In this document: positions 21,858 to 32,180 of the stretch, one piece after another | Layout of the letters: each line of letters starts with the position of its first letter | Numbering within the stretch: the stretch's first letter is position 1 | Source: Anisodus tanguticus | Lineage: Eukaryota > Streptophyta > Magnoliopsida > Solanales > Solanaceae | Assembly (NCBI GenBank): GCA_034509755.1 | Contig: CM067549.1 | Coordinates: 47,579,052-47,643,051, forward strand | Reading direction: 5' to 3' | Length of the DNA stretch: 64,000 bases | Made by a program: the position numbers and the translations under genes | Notes under the pieces: generated by a model | The model's database searches: none | What the model was told of the DNA's origin: nothing | What the model saw: the letters and a program-made list of their open reading frames with translations, nothing else

Positions 21858-24800
21858 TTAAAAGCATTTTCGATGAACAGCTGAAGGTCCACTCTCATCG
21901 TAATCAGCCTTGGTTATGTGCTGGTTTTGAGGGAAGACAACTTTGGCAAGTATAGCACCACCAATCCATGCTGAATATGAAGTCAAGTTCTCTGGCATAT
22001 ATTCTGGAGCCTGAAAGAATAGCAGAAAAAAGGAAACTTAGTAACTGCAAAAGTGAAGTGCCAACTTTTGGAACTCAAGTGGAGCATTAATAAGACAAAG
22101 GGTATGATAGGAGTGGAAAACAAAAGATATATCCAGCCATTACACATCTAACCACGACAAAGTCAAGAGAAGATAAAACTACCTGATGGATATCTTCTCC
22201 ATTCAAGAGTTTTATCTACAACCACCAACTACCATCCTTTTTTCATATAATCAGCTAAAGGTTACAAGTTTGAGCCTTGCGCTAAGCGAACAAAGGGTGT
22301 GTTTGCTATGAAGGGAAATCTTTTCCATGGCAAAAGTTTTCTTGGAAAATGTTTTCCAGGAAAATTAGTGGGTTTATCCTAAAAGCATTTGTATATAATC
22401 TAGACAAATACTATTGGAGGTGGGGGTAGGGGTGTAGGGTGATGGGGGTGGGGGTGGGGGTGAAGATGAGGTGTGTTGAAAGGTGGAGAGGACACAATCA
22501 ATGTAAGAATGCCACGTGCGGTACTTGTTTTCCCCGGGTAAGCCATTTCCCTCATTTTTAAGGAATTTATTTTCCTAAAGAAAGCATTTTCCAAACATTT
22601 TGACCAACGGAACATGGGAAAATTGGAAACCGAACACACCCTTAAGTCTAGTATTTAAATGGAGAAGGGTAAAAGAGAGGTCTCATCATCCCCGAGTTTC
22701 AAAGGATATGGTGGGCCCAAAGGGTTGGCTCCAGACATATTTCTCAGTCATAAAAAAAATTGAATCCATTTCCCTCTCTAAGTTGGATTTTTCGCAATGA
22801 CTTGAGCTGACAATCCTAAGTTTGCCATAATGGACTGGTTTTATGATGGAAACATAAAAGTGGTATGGTATTGTGACAAGAAGAACAAATAAGATTGATC
22901 ATTGCCAAGACGCAAAAAGAACCCAAGCTATCAACCAAGGATTAATAACAAGAAAGATACCTTTACTAGCGAAGGACGAACTGCTGATGAGCAAAGGGTA
23001 GCTTCTCTTTGGAATCGTTCCTCAAACCCTACAACCACAAGCAACACAAAAGTTAGCACCATAACAGAAGTTTCCTGCAATATAAGGAAATAGCAGAGCT
23101 TCTTTCTTTCTAATGGATTCAATTAATGTGTCCAGGCATAATACAAATTTAAATTACATATATTACACTACTACTTTATCTGCAAGACCCAGGGAACAAG
23201 AGAGTATAGACTTTACAGATTGCAGTTCAGGCATGCCCGATCCATCCATGCCCACTGACTGAGTTAGCGTCTCTCGATCCATTTCCCTCTACACCCAACC
23301 GATAAGATGAGAGAAATACCTAATCACACCATTATATGAATTTTTCACCTTCATTCACAATATATGTTAGCCTATGTAGTGATGGGGAGGAGGAACAAAT
23401 TCTACTTCTCTTCAATGTGATACTCCATACTGATCTACCTGCCTACCTCAAGTTACTATTATCATTGTTGTTCTTGTTATTATCAATAAAAGTATAACTA
23501 CAACAGGAAGCTATGTTGTTTATTATTTTGTCAATACCATCTCTTTTTAATTTGCTAATTACCGTGGTGTCTGGAAGACCTTGCGCACTAGTCAACTGAT
23601 CCAACGAGCAGTCTTTTACAGACCAAAAGCACAAGTGTCGATGCAAACCTATCCACTGAGGCTGAAGCGGTCGTTTGGTTGTTGGTTAGAGTTATGCAGA
23701 TATTAGTAATGCAAGGACTAGTTATAAGGAAATCTATGTATTATTTTACGCAAACTTATCCACTGAGGCTGAAGCAGATAGGTTCGCACTAGTGTTGGGG
23801 CTGGGATTCCAACCGGGACATTACCAAAACCAAGTTATTACTCCTGTGCCTCAACCACTCAGCCATCCCTTTTGGGACTTATCAATGCTAACTCATCAAT
23901 AAGTCGATCAGCTATTCCCGCTTGTCATTTGGGTCATTTTAGTGTGCAAGCGATAAACTTAAACCAGTAAGAGCAAAACTGAATTTGTGTGCTGGAACAT
24001 GGAAGAAAAGAAACCATTCACATAAATTCGAGCAAGAAAAGAACTGACTGCCATACAACCAGCATATCAAGTACATCCAACAATATTGAACTACTTGAGA
24101 TAAAACCAACAAAACAAGGAAAGGACTAAAAAGTTTTAGTAACAAAACAGACGCGCAGAGATACAGAAAAATATGAACATTCGTCAATAATATTCAACTA
24201 AACAAAGAGATGAAGACTGACCGGTTATAGTAGCAGTGCCACCACAAAGTACTGTGTTCTCTAGCAGCTGGCGGTGATTTTCAGATGAGACAGACGAAAT
24301 ACTATGAACAAGCTGCTCAACTATTCCATGAGTATCATTACCCAATATAGATGGTTGAAACAATGCCTCTCCAACAGTGTATCTTTCTTTTCCAATTCTG
24401 ATTACCTAAAGTACAAAAATGAAATGAGAAATCATTCGGACATCAACACACAAGATAAGGATGACAGAACAACAATAAACGAAGGCCAGCAAGAACTTTT
24501 TTAATCAATTTGTCTCTTAGTTTGACCGGAGTTCAAGAAAATAAAGAAGACTTTTGAATCTTGTGATCTTAAATTAAAGATGTGTATAATGTACCATATT
24601 GCCATTTGAATCTTGTGGTCTTAAATATGTCATGTAGGATATTGAGCGTATATAGAAAAAGGTATTCTTTTTTAAACAGATTAAAAAGGAAAGTAAGACA
24701 AACAAATTGAAAAGGAGGGAGTAGAAGAAGTTCTAGAAATTAGAGATGTATAATACACGTGCCATATAAGTTGAAAAGTAGTGCACAGAAACCTGGCCAT

Positions 24801-27800
24801 CAGGCAGAGTATGTTTCTCTTCCAGGCATGATTGTTGAATCTTCGCATAGGCAATATCATCATCAGCACAGCATGCATATAGCTCTTTCAATTTTTCAAC
24901 ATCAGAAATATTGAGTTTCACTGTGGGATTTGATTTACTAAGATCATCTGCTAGTAGCTTTGTCAAATCCAAACCCCCAATTTCCAACCTTCTTGATGCT
25001 ATGTGCTGAACAGCACCCTCGATGACAGGTGCAATATCTAAAAGGTCATAAAAGAGACAGCAGTAAGAACTGCAAGAAATCAACACTGACGAGAGAAGAA
25101 ACAGAGAAAAGTTAAGCAACATAAACAAAACAGATACAAACAGTTTAACTTTTAGAAGAAAAGAAGCACACATAAAGGGTGTGTTCGGTATGAAGAAAAT
25201 GTTTTCCAGGAAAATAAATGTTTCTTACCTATTTTTTTGTGTTTGGTACGTAAGTAAAATTATTATCCTAAATGCATTTGTATATAATTCATGCAAATAC
25301 TATGGGAGGTGGGGTGGGGGTAGGGGTATGGGGTATGGGGTGGTGGGGATGGGGGCTACGGGGGTGGGGGTGGGGGTGAAGATGATGTGTGTTGGGGGGT
25401 GGGAGTACACAATCAATGTGGAATGCCACTTGGGAAACTTGTTTTCCCTACTTGACTAGGAAAGTCATTTTTCTCATTTTTAAGGAACTTGTTTTCCAAA
25501 AATTTTGACCAACGGAATATGGGAAACATACTGAACACATCCAAAGAACTTGAACATTCGTTATAGCAAAATAAGCAAAAGTCATATTTCTTAGCAACCA
25601 GGAATAAATCAATTCTCACAGTTCCTTGATCTGAGGCAAGAGAAGAAAATATCATATTATTCTGCCCATTCCATATGAATAGAGGCTACGAGTTTCTTCT
25701 TTCGGTCCCTTCATTTGGATGAGGTAACATAAATCTTATAAAACGTAAGCACCAAAAGGTACCAACCCAGTATGAAACCTGTGGTAGCAATGAGTGATAA
25801 CGATATTTCTCCTACTACTCAAAATTTCTTAAAAACAAAATCGGGTTACTACTAGAGCTCATATTTAAGGTTAGTGTATTCACTGCTTTTTGTGGATGCA
25901 AGTGTGGTGTTGTCCCTAAGTGATATGGTTGAAGCAAGGTTGGAGGGGCCCAGTTGTACAAAAACAAATTCATAAATTAGCAACAACAACAACATACCAA
26001 TGAAATCCCACAACGTGTGGTCTGGGGAGGGTAAAGTGTACACAGACCTTACCTCCACCTTGATAGGTAGAGCGGCTGTTTCCGGGGTTGAAGCAAGGTT
26101 GGAGGGGCCCATTTGTACAAAAACAAATTCATAAATTAGCAACAACAACAACATACCCAGTGAAATCCCACAACGTGGGGTCTGGGGAGGGTAAAGTGTA
26201 CACAGACCTTACCTCCACCTTGTAGGTAGAGCGACTGTTTCCGGGAGACCCTCGGCTCAAGACAAAGCATAATCACCACAGGCAAAGCAAAGCAAAGCAA
26301 GAGAAATGGTCAGACTCAGACGAGAAATTAAATCATTATGAACATACAGATAATAAAATTAAATACGTCAGGGTAGTGCATTCTAACAACAGGAATCAGT
26401 AGTTAACACAGCTAAATAAGATAAACAAATTACACTAAAGAACACATAGTAGCATGAATCAAACTACAGGGGACTATAAAGCACTAATGCGCCTATAAGT
26501 GTGATAGACTAATCGAGCCTATAGTAATAACACTACACTATCATTTTGTAAGCGTAAGTAGGACTACGCTCGACTACCTATTACCCTTCTACCCTAATTC
26601 GTGTCATCCACAACCCCTTATCTAAGGTCATGTCCTCAGTAAGTTGCACCTGCGTCATATCCCATCTAATCACCTCTCCCCAATACTTATTCGGCCTACC
26701 TCTACCCCTCCTGAACCCGTCCACAGCCAACCTCTTACACCTCCGCACTGGGGCATCCGTGTCTCTACTCTGCACATGCCCGAACCATCTCAACCTCGCT
26801 TCTCGCATCATATCCTCCACCGAGGCCACACCCACTTTATCCCGGATATCATCGTTTCTAATCTTATCTCTCCTTCTATGCCCACATATCCATCTCAGCA
26901 TCCTCATCTCCGCAACTCTCCTTTTTTGTATGTGCGAAGTCTTGACTGGCCAACACTCCGCCCCATACAACATAGTCAGTCTAACCACCACCCTATAGAA
27001 CTTGCCCATAAGTTTGCCGTTAAATTCATAAATTAGCATTAACAGTAATTGGTACAATCTCAAAAAGGCTCAGCTATAAATAGACCAAGAATATGCAGAA
27101 TATTGATGGGCATATCAACCGTATCCACCACACGCTGGATTATTACCCAGACCTTTTGCTTGAAGCTAATAAAACCAACAATACTACTAAGTTTTTCCAA
27201 CCAATACTGCAAGCATAACCACATTCTCAAGCCTTTCTGCTCACTTATACTTTGCAACTTGAAGGAAATAGAAACAAAAGTAGGCAGACAATGTTGCTAC
27301 CTAATGACTACATAAATAGGCTGAATCAGATAAGGGAAGACTAAGTGACAGAAAAAGCAAAGGAGCTTCAAATACACGGATGATGAAGGATTATAAGTTT
27401 TAAGGTAACGCACATACCAATTTTCCCGTGACCAACATCAACAGTGCAGCCAGATATGCGTCCAACAGCATAGAGCGACAATACTGCCTGCTCTGAGGCA
27501 TAAAACCCCGAGATGTTAAACGTCTCAAACATCAATTGCACCAATTGTTCCCTAACAGCCTGTTAACACAAAGGAAGTGATATATATTAAATTACATTTC
27601 CATACCAATACACAATAAAGACATTAACTTGATGTTGCAGTTAAAAACAATAAGCCAAATCTAGCAATTGTATACTCAATAACCTCCCCAAAAATAAATA
27701 CAACAACAACAACATACCCAGTGAAATCCCACAACGTGGGGTCTGGGGAGGGTAGAATGTACACAGACCTTACCTCTACCTTGGTAGGTAGAGCGGTTGT

Positions 27801-30134
27801 TTCCGAGAGACCCTCGGCTCAGGACAACCACCCAAAAATAAATAAATTACAGAAACTCTCAAAAAGATTCTTTTATTTTAAAATCAACAACTCACCTTGG
27901 GAGTGCAGAGTGGGTCGGTGAACAAAATTTGACCTTCATTTCCAATTTCCCAACCAAGACCAGAATAAAGAACATGGTGCAACAGATCTTCCATGGCATC
28001 CCAATCTTTAATGAAACCTCTCTCAATGGGGTCCACAGTCACTTCCTCTTCCTCAACCATGGAACCTTCATCATCTTCAAGAATGCGTTTCATTTGGGTT
28101 GGTATTACCTAAACCATACAGTCCCAAAGTAATTAAAAAAAGCAATAACTACATTACTATACAGTCAAACCTTTCTATCACAGTCATCCTTTATAATAAC
28201 AATTTCACTATAATAGCCATGTTTTATTTAGAACCAAAATATTTCATGTTATGTTATATTATATGTTCTCTATAACAGCATTTCACTATAGCAACTTAAA
28301 ATTATTGGAACATATGACGTTGTTATAGAGAGAGGTTTGACCGTATTTCCATTTTCAAAACCAAAAATTCACATAAATAGAGTAAAACAGCAAGTAAATA
28401 GCAAAAAGATCCAAACTTGAAGCTCTTTGCTTATGGGGTTCTCCTGTACATTGAAAGAGTCAGTACCATATACTACTAGAGCAAGAAAAGAGTAACAACA
28501 AGTTTCCAATTTTCCCATGTTCGGTTGGTAAAAAAATTTGACAAACATTTTCTCTAGAAAAAAGTGTTTCTTAAAAATGAGGAAATGACTTCCCTAGTGA
28601 AAGTCGGAGAAACAAGTTCCACAAGTGGCACTCCACATTGACTGTGTCCTCCCCACCCTCCAACACACCTCATCTTCACTCCCACCCCCGTAGCCACCAT
28701 CCCCCACCACCCCATACCCCTACCCCCACCCCCATAGTATCTGTCTAGATTATATACAAATGCTTTTAGGATAATATTTTTGGCTTACGTACCGAACATA
28801 AGAAAAAAAGTACGAAATCAACTTATTTTCCTAGAAAGCATTTTCCATAGAGAACACTTTCCTTCGTGAAGAACACACCCACAGTATTACCATCTTAAAA
28901 CCCAAAAGTTCACACAAACAAATAGCAAGAAAACAGCAGAAAGTTTCAATCTTGAAGCTCTATTTTTATGGGGTTTTCTTATACTTGACTACCATATATT
29001 ACACCAAAGCTAAAGAAGAGCAACAAACACAGAATTACAATCTTAAAAAGTCCCAAAAATTCACACAAATTGGGGTAAAATAGCAGAAAGTTCCAATCTT
29101 GAAAGCTCAATTCTTAAGGGTTTTTCTTATACTTTAGTACCATATATTGCCAAAGCAAAAGAAGAGTAACAAATACAGAATTACTATCTTAAAACCCCAA
29201 AAGCTCACACAACTAGGAAAAACAAGTTCCATAAGTTACATTCCAAGTTCATTGTCACCTCCCCCACCGAACTCACCCAACCCCCATCCCTTGACCATCC
29301 CACCCCCCCGCCACCCCCGAATTCCCACCCCATCCCACCCCCCATAGTGTTTTTCTAGATTACATATAAATGCTCTTAAGATAATATTGTTTGCTTACTT
29401 GCCAAATACTAGAAAATAAGTAAGAAAAACCTACTTGTTTTCTTGGACAATAATTTCCTTCATACCAAACACCCCCCTATTCTTATGGGTTTTTCATATA
29501 CTTTAGCACCATATATTATCAAAACCTAAAGAAGAGTAACAAATACAGAATTACAATCTTAAAATCCAAAAAATTCACACAAATTGGGGTAAAATAGCAG
29601 AAAGCTCCAATCTTGAAGCTCTATTCTTATGGGTTTTTCTTATACTCTTAGTTACCATATATTACCAAAGCAACAGAAGAGCAACAAATACAGAATTACA
29701 ATCATTAAACCTAAAATTCACACAAATTGAGGTAAAATAGCATAAAGTTCCAATCTTGAAACTCTATTTTTATGGATTTTTCTTATACTTTAGTACCATA
29801 TATTACCAAAATTTCCAAAAAGAGAAGGCAAAAAATTCACACAAATTGGGCCAAAATGACAAGTAAATAGCATAAAGTTCCAATCTTGAAGCTATTTTCT
29901 TCTGGGTTTTTCTTATTTCACATTGTAGAAACCTTATTACCCTTATAAAAGTCCAAAATTTCAAGAAAACAGTAGAAATATCCAAATTTGAACATCTTTT
30001 TTTTTGTGGGGTTTCTTTGTTTTTTGAGTTTGGAAAAGGTAAAGTAAAGTAAGTACCATAGAAGGAGTTTGATCGGGAACAGCAAAACCAGCTTTGAGGA
30101 ATTTAGTACCAGCGTCCACTACTACTGCCTCCAT
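21858..30134 (-). CDS. ARP7: Actin-related protein 7 (nuclear ARP), seven exons
   Basis: Minus-strand coding exons are 30057-30134, 27896-28108, 27418-27559, 24793-25037, 24222-24405, 22961-23028 and 21858-22010. They total 1083 nt and 360 residues, close to the ~363 of Arabidopsis ARP7. All borders are GT-AG and phases join. The protein starts MEAVVVDAGTKFLKAGF (actin phosphate-1 loop, Asp7 and Gly9), has CTVDVGHGKID (phosphate-2, about 135-145) and VLCGGTATITG (nucleotide-binding Gly pair, about 278-288), and ends SGPSAVHRKCF. In Arabidopsis ARP7 is nuclear, essential and a subunit of SWI/SNF-type chromatin remodelers, so I infer the same role. Introns carry MITEs, a LINE and a tandem array, but every exon is intact. 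Confidence 0.95.
22295..22641. mobile_element. foldback MITE, GGGTGTGTT family, copy 1
   Basis: This lies in ARP7 intron 6. The left end is GGGTGTGTTTGCTATGAAGG and the right end reverse-complemented is GGGTGTGTTCGGTTTCC. The interior has GGGGGTGGGGGTG tracts and a CATTTTCC-rich arm. Related copies are at 25177, 28503 and 29217. Confidence 0.7.
25177..25542. mobile_element. foldback MITE, GGGTGTGTT family, copy 2
   Basis: This lies in ARP7 intron 3. The left end is GGGTGTGTTCGGTATGAAG and the right end is CTGAACACATCC. AAA flanks both sides, a possible 3-bp target duplication. The G-rich centre (GGGGTGGGGGTAGGGG and similar, 25310-25380) matches copy 1. Confidence 0.7.
25927..26244 (+). repeat. 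159-bp tandem duplication in ARP7 intron 3
   Basis: GGTTGAAGCAAGGTTGGAGG begins at 25927 and again at 26086. Each copy contains the same intron flank plus the LINE (TTG)n tail (AACAACAACAACATACC on this strand). The duplication therefore arose after the LINE insertion at 26142-27021 and copied its 3' junction. Confidence 0.85.
26142..27021 (-). mobile_element. 5'-truncated LINE with 17-bp TSD in ARP7 intron 3
   Basis: The 17-bp direct repeats AAATTCATAAATTAGCA at 26125-26141 and 27022-27038 flank it exactly. On the minus strand it holds the last part of a LINE reverse transcriptase protein (VVVRLTMLYGAECWPVKTSH, RMLRWICGHRRRDKIRNDDI, GRGRPNKYWGEVIRWDM) and the (TTG)n 3' tail. The protein ends at 26581 with DKGLWMTRIRVEG. 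This C-terminal region is open, unlike the copy at 9170-9638, so it is a younger insertion. Confidence 0.92.
27701..27830 (-). mobile_element. short SINE/LINE-tail insertion with 14-bp TSD, ARP7 intron 2
   Basis: CCCAAAAATAAATA occurs at 27687-27700 and 27831-27844. The 130-bp insert is only the conserved tail segment ending in TTG repeats on the minus strand. It could be a severely truncated LINE or a partial TS-like SINE. Confidence 0.88.
28162..28343. mobile_element. TA-flanked MITE (CAGTCAAACC termini), copy 1
   Basis: This lies in ARP7 intron 1. The ends are CAGTCAAACCTTTC and, at the right, AGGTTTGACCG, with TA on both sides. The internal sequence CATGTTATGTTATATTATAT matches the copy at 37093-37240 in the Pumilio gene. 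The TA target and 182-bp size suggest a Tc1/mariner (Stowaway-like) MITE. Confidence 0.75.
28503..28880. mobile_element. foldback MITE, GGGTGTGTT family, copy 3 (inverted)
   Basis: This lies in ARP7 intron 1, opposite in orientation to copies 1 and 2. The right end is GAAGAACACACCC. The left end is eroded to TTTCCAATTTTCCCATG. The C-rich centre CCCCACCCCATACCCC is the complement of the G-rich centre of the other copies. Confidence 0.65.
29217..29477. mobile_element. foldback MITE, GGGTGTGTT family, copy 4 (partial)
   Basis: This lies in ARP7 intron 1 and interrupts the tandem array there. The C-rich centre (29260-29345) and right end CATACCAAACACCCCC match the family. The left terminus is missing. 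Confidence 0.6.
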
Positions 30135-30550
30135 TCTTGAAAATATATTTCTCTCTTCCTTTGACTGGTAAGGAAAATTGAATTAGGCTCTATTCCCACC
30201 TCTTTTCTTCCCCTTTTCATCTTTTTCACTTTACATTTTTGGTTTTTATATTTTTCCAGGGATTTTGGTATGAGTTCTTTTTTGGGTTGTGGCACTTTTG
30301 GTCTTCTAATTACAAATTTTGTGTTTGATATAATAGAAATATATTTCGTTTAAGTTAGTAATTAAAAGAGAGAAAAACTTTAGATGTTACACCAAAGTAA
30401 TTTTCCTTTATATTACAACTTAAATCACTTTATTATTTATTTTCTCTAACCGGTATATATAAATTATACACGATTATCACTAGTTATATATATATATATA
30501 TATATATATCAAGTTAATATTAATGCTTATTATAAAGAGTTATACACGAA
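30135..30550. other. ARP7 leader/promoter side and AT spacer
   Basis: This contains the ARP7 5' untranslated region (just right of 30134, TC-rich on the minus strand) and then AT-rich DNA with an (AT)n run at about 30488-30509. No further gene is seen. Confidence 0.45.
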
Positions 30551-30554
30551 GGAG

Positions 30555-30800
30555 AGCATTGGAGCAATATTAAAGTTGTCTAGTGTGACTTAGAGATCAC
30601 GAGTTCGAGCCGTGAAATTAGCGACTTATACTTATCTCGTGTGACTTAGAGATCAGGTTCGAGCCGTGAAATTAGCGACTTATACTTGCTTTAGGATAAA
30701 TTTGCCTACGGAAACATCCGACCTATACTATAGTCAAGTCGTTCGCCTATCTTTCACTCACTCCTCTCTTTACAGCGGTTCAAGAGAGTTGCTTCTTTTT
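30555..30800 (+). repeat. tRNA-derived SINE with duplicated B-box unit
   Basis: GGAGCAATATTAAAGTTGTC (from 30561) resembles an A-box region of Solanaceae SINEs, and GAGTTCGAGCCGTG resembles the B box. A 56-bp unit starting GTGTGACTTAGAGATCA occurs at 30583 and 30639, so the B box is present twice. The 3' border is unclear. Confidence 0.6.
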
Positions 30801-31784
30801 CAAAAATGATAGAGAGATTTGAGAACAATTTACCTCATGGCTTACTCTTTTTCGAGCAAAGATCTCTTTTAAGCCTTTTTGATATGTAACCCTTCCGCAA
30901 AAGTCAGACCTTGTGTAAGCACACTATACTTTATGCATCAAGTTCATTTTATTATAAAGAGATATTTGTATTCACCATATAAGTAACATGATTATATATT
31001 TAAAGAAAAAATTGACATCGCCAATGCATAAGATTTGAGCTCTACTATATATTATTGTAAAATTTTAATGCTAAAGATAGCACAAAAAATAATACTCCTT
31101 CATAATGTATCTTACACCTGGTAGGATTACCATATGTTTCCTACCTTATACCAAATGCAGTCACTGTTTGCTATGACAAGAATATTTTCCTAGAACAATA
31201 TTTCCTCAAAAGGAAATATTTTTCCGTGTTGGATCATCATGAATTCTGGAAAATGAAGAAAAAAAGATTCAAGGAAACTATTTTTCACCTTATTGGTACT
31301 AACTTCTGTCACTTGTAGGAATAGTTAATCTTTTGAGGTTAAGTGATATATTGAAAGGAGATTGTATAATATTAACTATATTTTCCTGATATAATTTATT
31401 CATTAATTCGAGGTAAACGTCAAATATATGTATTGTGTATGTGTTGCTTCTAGTTCGAGCAGTTATATGCATCAACTTGGCAATCATGAAACTATATACC
31501 AAGAATGAGAATTTGTTATTTAGTATATTAATTAAATTGACTAAATTGAATGTTATTCCAATTATTCATTGAAAAACAGTAAGTTGGGAAAGCTCAATAA
31601 TAGGAGTATTAGATAAGTTGCTAAATTGACTGTTCTAGGAATAGTAAAAGACATTGGACCAACTTGAGATCATTACATGAAATGAAGTAATTTTAGTACA
31701 AAGGTAAGATAACATGCATCAATCAGATACAAATATTACTTAAAGTTGATTACAAAAGATAAGCCACATTTTTCATATGTAACC
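30801..31784. other. intergenic spacer
   Basis: This AT-rich DNA lies between ARP7 and Pumilio. It holds CCTCAAAAGGAAATATTTTTCC-like short inverted stretches near 31190 but no coding sequence or mobile element I can name. Confidence 0.4.
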
Positions 31785-31920
31785 AGAAATGTGGCTCCAC
31801 CCTTAACTAGGGTTTCCGACTTCGAGCTTTGGGAATGGATAACTCTCTAGTAGGGAGCGCTTCCCCTCTTAAAAGGCCTATGCAATACAAATCAGGGCGA
31901 ATGTGTTCCAAATACCAAAA
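31785..31920 (+). repeat. possible SINE-like fragment
   Basis: GTGGCTCCACCC, GGGAGCGCTTCCCCTCTT and AGGCCTATGCAATACAAATC resemble the body of plant tRNA-derived SINEs. No A and B box pair is obvious, so this is tentative. It lies downstream of the Pumilio stop codon. Confidence 0.35.
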
Positions 31921-32180
31921 GATTATACAAACAAACATATGTAAAATATCCTCAATTTTTTATGCTCGAGAAGTTTCAGCTTATTTACCGTAGTTCAAAA
32001 AACATGTACATATATAATAAGTTGCCTCATTTCTCTACCCTAACAAAGCTCATAGTGAAAAATAATTACAGGTTTCCATTTACATTTCAAGAGAGGAAAT
32101 CAAAAGACTTATTTGGGCAGAAGCAAAACTGGATTGCTGCTTATTTACAATTATTTATCAGCTGTACAGAAAGAATGTCT

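Larger units (their letters stand above)
28381..29990. repeat. degenerate ~140-bp tandem array in ARP7 intron 1
   Basis: Landmark CTTGAAGCTCT and close variants recur at about 28418, 28951, 29098, 29612, 29753 and 29885. Spacings of 147, 141 and 132 bp appear where no MITE intervenes. Each unit also has GGGTTTTTCTTATACTTTAG, TACCATATATTACCAAAGC and CAAATACAGAATTACAATC. Two MITEs split the array. Confidence 0.8.

Noticed and set aside
26630..27036. Two plus-strand frames of more than 120 codons
   Set aside because: They are antisense to the LINE reverse transcriptase C-terminus, which has clear family motifs on the minus strand.
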